Of a DNA stretch of 64,000 nucleotides, positions 58,929 through 64,000 are shown in pieces. Where the stretch lies: the NCBI RefSeq assembly GCF_003932495.1, contig NZ_QZMT01000008.1, forward strand, positions 37,567-101,566. The letters run 5' to 3'. Position 1 is the stretch's first letter. Each line of letters opens with the position of its first letter. Under the pieces are notes generated by a model that had not been told where the DNA came from, did not search any database, and saw only the letters and a list, made by a program, of their open reading frames with translations. The position numbers and the translations under genes were made by a program. Source of the stretch: Guyparkeria sp. SCN-R1. Lineage in GTDB: Bacteria > Pseudomonadota > Gammaproteobacteria > Halothiobacillales > Halothiobacillaceae.

Positions 58929-59531
58929 GTGCAATTCTCGCCCAGCTTCCAGCAATTGATCGATGCCCTGCGTTGCCTTCCCACCGTGGGGCAGAAGACG
59001 GCGCAACGAATGGCGCTGCACCTGCTCGAACGGGATCGCGCCGGGGCAGGGCATCTGGCCGAGGCGATCGGCGAGGCACTGGAGAAGCTCGGCCATTGCC
59101 GCTCGTGCCGGGTATTCACCGAGGGTGAGATCTGCCCGATCTGTGCCGACGATCAGCGGGATGACCGGCTGCTTTGCGTGGTCGAGTCGCCCGCCGACTG
59201 GATTGCGATTGAGTCCTCCGGCGCCTATCAGGGACGCTATTTCCTGCTGCTGGGTCGCCTGTCGCCTTTGGACGGGATCGGCCCGGACGAGCTGAAACTC
59301 GACCAGTTGGCCGCGCGTCTCGACCAGTCGGGGATTGAGGAGGTGATTCTCGCCACCAGCGCAACCATTGAGGGCGAGGCGACCGCCGGGTACGTCACCG
59401 AGTTGGCGCGTTCAAGGGGGTTGCGTGTCACCCGTCTGGCCCAAGGCGTGCCGATGGGGGGCGAGCTTGAGTACATCGATGCCAGCACGCTGAGCCTAGC
59501 GCTCAAGGGCCGTCGGGAAGCCGATTCTTGA
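58929..59531 (+). CDS. recR: Recombination mediator RecR
   Basis: The 200-residue protein has the helix-hairpin-helix ([24 protein letters not shown], in two halves), the C4 zinc finger C57, C60, C69, C72, and the TOPRIM domain ([29 protein letters not shown]). With RecF and RecO it loads RecA on gapped DNA. The start is a GTG at 58929 behind CGGAGTG. It closes the dnaX-ybaB-recR operon. Confidence 0.96.
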   Translation: MQFSPSFQQLIDALRCLPTVGQKTAQRMALHLLERDRAGAGHLAEAIGEALEKLGHCRSCRVFTEGEICPICADDQRDDRLLCVVESPADWIAIESSGAYQGRYFLLLGRLSPLDGIGPDELKLDQLAARLDQSGIEEVILATSATIEGEATAGYVTELARSRGLRVTRLAQGVPMGGELEYIDASTLSLALKGRREADS

Positions 59532-59611
59532 TCTCCGTCCATGTCGGCCGCGCCTCTATAAAGGCAACGCATGTAGTATAAGTTTCTCCTTCCCAAAGAG
59601 GGGAAGCCTCC

Positions 59612-60118
59612 ATGATCCAGACCCGTCCCTTTGCGGCGTTCGCCGCGACGTTACTGATGGCCGTACCGGCCCTCACGGTCAATGCCTTGGCCGACGAGGC
59701 GACCAAGGCAGCTGCAATCGAGATTGGTGACCCCTTTCCGAGTTGGAAGCTGGATGACCAGCACGAGAAAACGCATCAGCTACCGGGTGATTCCACCGAG
59801 GCGATCGTCTTTTCCCGCTCCAACCAGGCCGATGACTCTCTGTCACCGGTGCTTGAGGAGGTTGTGGGTGAGCGATTGATCGGCGGGGAGGTGGTCTATC
59901 TCTCGGATATCAGCCGCATGCCGGGCCTGATCAGCCGCCTGTTTGCCTTGCCGGCGCTGCGCGATCGGGATTACCCGGTGGTGCTGATACGCGAAGAGGG
60001 CAGGTCCGATCCGTTGGTGACCCAAGCCGACTGTCTGGCCGTGTATCGGTTAGAGCAAGGAACGGTGGTCGGACGCGAAGACCTTTGCAGCCACGAGAAC
60101 GTCCGAGGGGCATTCTAG
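59612..60118 (+). CDS. Periplasmic protein of unknown function, possible thioredoxin-like fold
   Basis: The 168-residue product has a signal peptide (core about 8-23, cleavage near NALA) followed by a mature domain beginning IEIGDPFPSWKLDDQHEK, an opening like that of exported peroxiredoxin/thioredoxin-like proteins. There is no CxxC; the two cysteines (DCLAVY and EDLCSHENV) are 19 residues apart near the C-terminus. Relatives are often listed without a function. A leader hairpin (CTTCCC/GGGAAG, 59589-59606) overlaps the ribosome-binding area. It ends 55 bases from the convergent GGDEF gene. Confidence 0.72.
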   Translation: MIQTRPFAAFAATLLMAVPALTVNALADEATKAAAIEIGDPFPSWKLDDQHEKTHQLPGDSTEAIVFSRSNQADDSLSPVLEEVVGERLIGGEVVYLSDISRMPGLISRLFALPALRDRDYPVVLIREEGRSDPLVTQADCLAVYRLEQGTVVGREDLCSHENVRGAF

Positions 60119-60173
60119 AGAAGGCCTGTGCCACTCAACCCGTGCGCGGGCTTGGTGAGGACCCTGAAGTAAC

Positions 60174-61259
60174 CTAGATCGTGGTGTTGTTTTGCTCGTC
60201 GATCAGAGTGTCCGGTCCGGTCGCGTTGGGGTCGGCGGGGTTGTGGATCACGCGGTCGCGGCCCTTGCGCTTGGCGGCAAGCAGCGCGTCGTCGGCACGC
60301 TGGATAACGCTGTCGGCGTAATCCTGGGACGTCACGTTTGTCAGCCCGATCGAGATGGTGAGCTCACCGAGTTCGCGGCCGCTCTCGGCCAGACGCAGCT
60401 TTGACTGCGAAATGATATTGCGCAGCTTGTTGGCGACGGCCATCGCGCCATCGGTGGGGGTGTCGGGCAGGACGATCGCGAACTCTTCGCCACCGTAGCG
60501 CAACACCTGGTCCTGACCCTTGACGTGTTCCTTGAGGGTGCGGGCGATAAAGCGCAGGATCTTGTCGCCGACCAGGTGGCCGTAGTTGTCATTGATCTGC
60601 TTGAAGTGATCGATATCGGCCAGCAGGAACGCCCCCGGCTCCCCAGCCGATACGGCGGCCGTGATCTGTTTTTGCAACATGTCATTGAGACCGCGCCGGT
60701 TGGGCAGGCCGGTCAGCGGGTCGGTGCGGGCATCGCGACGGGCGCTTTCCAGTTCCTTGCGCAGCTTGGCGATCTGGTCGCCGGCACTGTTCATCTGGTC
60801 GGAGGATTCCAGTGCGCTCTTCTCGACGTGGCGGGTATCCTCCATGACCTCTTCGGTCAGCGCGCGCAGGGCTTCCACCGATTCGCTGCGATCGATCTGG
60901 CGTACGAAGTCGCCCAGGGTCGAGGCGAAATTGGAGAACTCATTCCCGGTATTGAGCATCTGCAACATCATGTTGCGCATCACGCGCAGCATGATGTCCT
61001 GGGCGCGCGACATCTGTTTGAGTGCGCCGTTGAGTACATGCGTGTCGAACAGGTCCTGGGCGACCTCTTGGGTCAGGCCTTTGCTGCTGTTGATCGCGTC
61101 GTCCATGTCCTTGGTGAGGCTGGCGTCGCGCTTGAGGGCGCGTTCGTAGAACAGGGTGATGTAGACCGGGGTCGGTGGCAGTCCCAGCTCGGCGAGTTGG
61201 GAGAGCACCATTCGCATGATTTCGCTGGCTTGGCCGCGGTCGTGGCTGTAATCGAACAT
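60174..61259 (-). CDS. Cytoplasmic diguanylate cyclase (GGDEF)
   Basis: The 361-residue protein has an N-terminal helical region without membrane segments (about 1-170). It has several Met-rich helices (MLRVMRNMMLQML), suggesting a coiled-coil sensor or dimerisation domain, then a GGDEF domain. The active loop is RYGGEEF (GGEEF at 256-260), a competent variant. The I-site position reads KGQD (247-250), with Lys instead of Arg, so product inhibition may be weak. A short tail of about 20 polar residues follows. It is preceded on the same strand by a PilZ gene, forming a likely c-di-GMP pair. Confidence 0.93.
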   Translation of the reverse strand: MFDYSHDRGQASEIMRMVLSQLAELGLPPTPVYITLFYERALKRDASLTKDMDDAINSSKGLTQEVAQDLFDTHVLNGALKQMSRAQDIMLRVMRNMMLQMLNTGNEFSNFASTLGDFVRQIDRSESVEALRALTEEVMEDTRHVEKSALESSDQMNSAGDQIAKLRKELESARRDARTDPLTGLPNRRGLNDMLQKQITAAVSAGEPGAFLLADIDHFKQINDNYGHLVGDKILRFIARTLKEHVKGQDQVLRYGGEEFAIVLPDTPTDGAMAVANKLRNIISQSKLRLAESGRELGELTISIGLTNVTSQDYADSVIQRADDALLAAKRKGRDRVIHNPADPNATGPDTLIDEQNNTTI

Positions 61260-61352
61260 GTAACGTTTCGGTCCTTTACGCCGCGGGCGGCGGCGTGTGT
61301 TGGTATGTCGCGTCGGGCCTGCCGCCCGGGCATCGACGCAATGGTGTCTACG

Positions 61353-61724
61353 TCAGTCGTCCAGGAGCTCGGACAGCTCGCGCGAGAGTTGATGCTCTTC
61401 CACGCCGTTGGCCTGCAACAGTTCGCGCAGATGGGTCAGGGCATCGAGTTCGATGCTGGACCAAGCCAGGGCCAGGGTGCGGTTCGACTCGCGGACGATG
61501 CGGGCGGTGAGCTCGACGAGAACGGTCTGGTCCGGATCCGAGAGGATCTCGATGTTCAGTGCTTCGGCGACACAGTCGTCGCTGAGGCTGCCAGCGGTTT
61601 CGAGCTCGATGAGGATGCCCTTAAGCGAGACGTCGAGGATGGTGCCCCGCAGCGTTTCCTTCGGGCAGCGAATGCGCACCGGAAGCGGGATCTCGACACG
61701 GGCGAAGCGGCGTTGCGTGATCAT
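61353..61724 (-). CDS. PilZ-domain c-di-GMP-binding protein
   Basis: The 123-residue PilZ domain has the two binding motifs: the arginine-rich ITQRRFARV near the start (RxxxR) and DVSLKGILIE (D/N-x-S-x-x-G) about 28 residues later, both intact. A helical tail of about 25 acidic residues follows. The start at 61724 is preferred because the first motif begins at once; an extension to 61778 is possible. It lies 93 bases upstream of the GGDEF gene on the same strand. The pair suggests local cyclase-effector signalling. Confidence 0.88.
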   Translation of the reverse strand: MITQRRFARVEIPLPVRIRCPKETLRGTILDVSLKGILIELETAGSLSDDCVAEALNIEILSDPDQTVLVELTARIVRESNRTLALAWSSIELDALTHLRELLQANGVEEHQLSRELSELLDD

Positions 61725-61864
61725 TCCGTTGTACTGCTCCTGGACGACTGTGGTGCACTGAGCCGCAATTGGTTCCAAGGATACTTTCTTCCCGTCTCGA
61801 GCGCCACCGCCGGGAGCCCGAGTCGGACGTGGGGACTGCGCCGTGGGCTGCTAGAATGCTGCCC

Positions 61865-62224
61865 ATGCCGAATGTGATCGAGATACGCACCCCCGGACGG
61901 GGCTTTACCAACATCACCAGCCAGGTGCAGGCCGGGTTGTCCGGCAGTGGTCTTTGCCATCTGTTCCTGCAGCACACCAGTGCCTCGCTGATCCTGACCG
62001 AAAATGCCTCGCCCGAGGTGCGCACCGACCTAGAGACGCTGATCGGCCGCGCGGCCCCGGATGGAGACCCGGCCTATCGTCACGACGACGAAGGGCCGGA
62101 TGACATGGCAGCCCACTTTCGGACCCTGTTGGCAGGTCACGAGCTGTCGTTGCCCATGAGCGACGGGCGTTTGATGCTGGGAACGTGGCAGGGCGTGTTG
62201 TTTACATACAGCCAAGTGCATTGA
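61865..62224 (+). pseudogene. yjbQ: YjbQ/UPF0047 family protein with lost C-terminus
   Basis: The 119-residue frame has the YjbQ core (LFLQHTSASLILTEN, EGPDDMAAHFRTLL, SDGRLMLGTWQG). Intact members continue after GTWQG with about 18 residues, including a Glu-His and a basic RR segment, to 135-140 residues. Here the frame changes to VLFTYSQVH and stops. The change coincides with a fall in GC and with direct repeats that mark an inserted element. YjbQ has been reported to act as a secondary thiamine-phosphate synthase; this copy is probably impaired. The start is the ATG at 61865; an ATG at 61856 is also possible. Confidence 0.8.
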
Positions 62225-62257
62225 CGTAACAAGTACAGCCAAGCATGCTTTTGACGT
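62207..62257. repeat. Paired direct repeats at the end of the inserted element
   Basis: TACAGCCAAG occurs at 62207-62216 and 62234-62243 (27-base offset). Each is followed by a GCAT-like spacer and TTGACGT (62221-62227 and 62251-62257). The two about 20-base units lie exactly where yjbQ loses its conserved tail. They look like the recombinase-binding arms found at ends of tyrosine-recombinase elements. Confidence 0.65.
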
Positions 62258-62283
62258 CCAGTGGCGTTGTTGGGTGTCGAGAG

Positions 62284-63552
62284 ATGGCAAGACTTGAACG
62301 GATTCACTACCAGCCGATGAGGTTTGATCGGATTACGTCTGATGACCTGCCTTGGGTTGCCGACGATACTCGGCCGTCAATCTCTGACCTTCCGCAGATC
62401 TACTTCTCCGATGGCGAACCGTGGGTGGAGGTTAACTCCTACGCGCTCGACCGGGTCGAGATGGGCAAGAGCATCAAGACAGTTGTCTCCGACATGGGGC
62501 ACCTCAGGGCCTACGCCGACTGGCTTGAGGACGAGGATCTGGACTGGCGCTATTTCCCCAAGAAGAAGGCACGACGATGCGTATTCCGCTTCCGCGGCCA
62601 TCTGGTGGGTCAACGTGAAGAGGGTGACCTGTCTCCATCCACTGCATCTGCCCGTATGAACGCTGTGGAGCGTTTCTATCGCTGGGCCAAGAAGGAAGAT
62701 CTTCTTGAGCAAGGCAGGCTCTGGGATGACCACACAGTCACCGTGAGCATGACGACCGAAGTTGGTTTGCGGCGCTCGTTCCCGGTCGAGAAGAGCGAAC
62801 TCTCCATTCCCAACAGGAAGCGGCATGGCGATGGCCTAGAAGGCGGTCTCTTGCCAGTGAGCGAGGAATCATCTCGAACATTGCTCGAATTCCTGCGGGG
62901 TGAGGGAATGGTCGAGCTCTACCTGATGTTTTTGATTGGATTCACGACAGGGGCTCGTAGCGAAACCATCCGCACTCTCCGTACCTCCACCCTCGATATC
63001 GCCCGTCCCGACCCAAGCGATCCGAACTTGATGCGTGTACCGGTTGGTCCTCCTACGCCTGTCAAGACCAAACAGGGCGTGAGCGGCGAGATACTGTTTC
63101 CCCTGGGGTTGATCCGTCAGCTTGAGAAATACAGAACAAGCATTCGCCGACTTGAGCGTGAGAGCAAGGCTGCCGTTGAGGACAAGTCGCTGCTCTTTCT
63201 GACACGAGTGGGGAGGGAGTACACAGATAACTCCTTCACTGACCAGATGTCCAAGCTGAAGAAAAGGCTCCGAGCTGCCGGTCATAAGCACTACGACCGA
63301 CTGAAGTTCCACCAGTCCAGGGCCTCGTTTGGCACATGGACGGTTTCGAGGATGCTGGATCAAGGCCACAACCCGAAGACAATCTTAGAGTTTGTCAGGA
63401 TGGCTATGCTGCATAAGGACACGAAGACCACCTGGGAGTACATTACTTTCGTTCAGCACTCTCCGATGAAAGAAGACCTATCGACACGTTTTTTTGACTT
63501 TTTCTCTGGGCAAGACAGTCAGTTTGATGCGGGCTCGGTGTTCAATGACTGA
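62284..63552 (+). CDS. Tyrosine recombinase (first gene of a multi-recombinase element)
   Basis: The 422-residue protein has an N-terminal SAM-like core-binding domain (about 60-150, ending VERFYRWAKKEDL) and a catalytic domain with all residues of the family. These are Arg225 (TTGARSETIR), a lysine in VKTKQG (about 261-263), His343-x-x-Arg346 (FHQSRAS), His377 (MLHKDTKTT) and Tyr386 (WEYI). It should cut and join DNA through a phosphotyrosine. Codon use and GC (roughly 52% by eye) are unlike the host genes. The ATG at 62284 follows GAGAG; 62245 is an alternative. It overlaps the next recombinase gene by eight bases. Confidence 0.9.
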   Translation: MARLERIHYQPMRFDRITSDDLPWVADDTRPSISDLPQIYFSDGEPWVEVNSYALDRVEMGKSIKTVVSDMGHLRAYADWLEDEDLDWRYFPKKKARRCVFRFRGHLVGQREEGDLSPSTASARMNAVERFYRWAKKEDLLEQGRLWDDHTVTVSMTTEVGLRRSFPVEKSELSIPNRKRHGDGLEGGLLPVSEESSRTLLEFLRGEGMVELYLMFLIGFTTGARSETIRTLRTSTLDIARPDPSDPNLMRVPVGPPTPVKTKQGVSGEILFPLGLIRQLEKYRTSIRRLERESKAAVEDKSLLFLTRVGREYTDNSFTDQMSKLKKRLRAAGHKHYDRLKFHQSRASFGTWTVSRMLDQGHNPKTILEFVRMAMLHKDTKTTWEYITFVQHSPMKEDLSTRFFDFFSGQDSQFDAGSVFND

Positions 63553-63967
63553 TTTCGCCGATCTGAAGGTTTGCCACCCGAAGGTACATGACCTCGCTCA
63601 GTTCGATCTGCGACGATTTCTCTATGTTCCACCAAGGACGCGTGGTGGCAGAAACTTGGATTCAAGGTGGTTTCTCCGCAAGATCGACGAGCAAGGCCTG
63701 AATCCTGAGAAGGTGGAGCGACTAAGTCTCGTCGTTAAACTCAAGGAGTTTTTCGAGGACCAGTTGACGATTGGGGGGAGTCTCAAGTCACAACAGACGT
63801 ACGTCGCTTACTTGCAACATTTCTTCAATTTCTTCAACCAAACGGGCAAGTCCGTCACGCTGGATTCGCTTGTAGATTCGTACTTGGTATACGCCGAGCA
63901 TCTTTTTCAGCGAAGCATGATACGGCCCCCGGACTTGGATCAAGGTGAATCGCCCCGACTTTCCTAG
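63545..63967 (+). CDS. N-terminal part of a second tyrosine recombinase (short or frameshifted)
   Basis: The 140-residue frame resembles the N-terminal arm and core-binding domain of a recombinase: KVCHPKVHDLAQFDLRRFLYVPP, a basic RWFLRKIDEQ segment, then TYVAYLQHFFNFFNQTGKSVTL and YLVYAEHLFQRS. It stops at 63965-63967 before any catalytic domain. The neighbouring frame is open from about 63922 to the window end and reads plausibly (RTWIKVNRPDFPRHLKSL). A frameshift near 63920 in the gene or sequence is therefore possible. It starts inside the preceding recombinase gene (eight-base overlap). Overlapping recombinases are typical of multi-recombinase elements. Confidence 0.6.
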   Translation: MTDFADLKVCHPKVHDLAQFDLRRFLYVPPRTRGGRNLDSRWFLRKIDEQGLNPEKVERLSLVVKLKEFFEDQLTIGGSLKSQQTYVAYLQHFFNFFNQTGKSVTLDSLVDSYLVYAEHLFQRSMIRPPDLDQGESPRLS

Positions 63968-64000
63968 ACACCTCAAGAGCCTCACAATGAGGGTTCCGAG

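Overview
The window is GC-rich (by eye about 63-66% over most of its length) and packed with genes in the order and with the family variants of a gammaproteobacterium. Examples are mreBCD, the LPS-transport run kdsD-kdsC-lptC-lptA-lptB-rpoN-hpf-ptsN, mlaFEDCB next to murA, short-form hisG, and dnaX-ybaB-recR behind the small SRP RNA. A YeeE/YedE sulfur transporter and the HPr kinase/RapZ/HPr cluster would suit a Chromatiales-like organism (Halothiobacillaceae/Ectothiorhodospiraceae type). That placement is inference, because no rRNA or tRNA is present.

Layout. 1-5 kb: truncated YeeE/YedE transporter, glutathionyl-hydroquinone reductase and pirin (overlapping), a membrane protein overlapping a Rof-like gene, and a divergent metallo-beta-lactamase-fold protein. 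5-11 kb: ppsA, apbC, a HAD phosphatase, a thiol peroxidase without its resolving cysteine, and ROK fructokinase. The end of the fructokinase gene lies in a MITE-like element. 11-19.6 kb: a 50-residue membrane protein, a CHASE/PAS/GGDEF cyclase, metE, a lipoprotein esterase, cca and a PspF-like sigma-54 activator. 19.7-25.4 kb: an OprC-type copper TonB receptor divergent from gcvH-dgkA, then mreBCD. 25.8-36.5 kb: gatCAB, hslO, a phosphorylase-kinase-like GH15 protein overlapping glk, then thiE and hemL. 36.6-46 kb (minus strand): PTS regulatory genes, rpoN, and LPS transport and KDO genes, interrupted by a second MITE of the same family. 46-56.5 kb: an FGE-fold protein, the mla operon with a TolC-type channel inserted in it, murA and hisGDC. 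56.5-62.2 kb: ffs, dnaX-ybaB-recR, a periplasmic protein, a second GGDEF cyclase, a PilZ protein and yjbQ.

At about 62.2 kb the yjbQ reading frame loses its conserved tail. Base composition falls, a pair of direct repeats appears, and two overlapping tyrosine-recombinase genes follow. This looks like the left end of an integrated multi-recombinase element that continues past the window.

Functional themes are envelope building and lipid asymmetry (mre, lpt, kds, mla-TolC, murA), nitrogen/carbon PTS signalling with sigma-54, c-di-GMP signalling (two cyclases and one PilZ protein) and glucan/glucose use (PhK-like protein, glk, fructokinase, ppsA). The least ordinary items are the new MITE family (two copies, both at gene 3' ends), the element that truncates yjbQ, the TolC gene inside mla, and several enzymes lacking a textbook catalytic or metal-binding residue.
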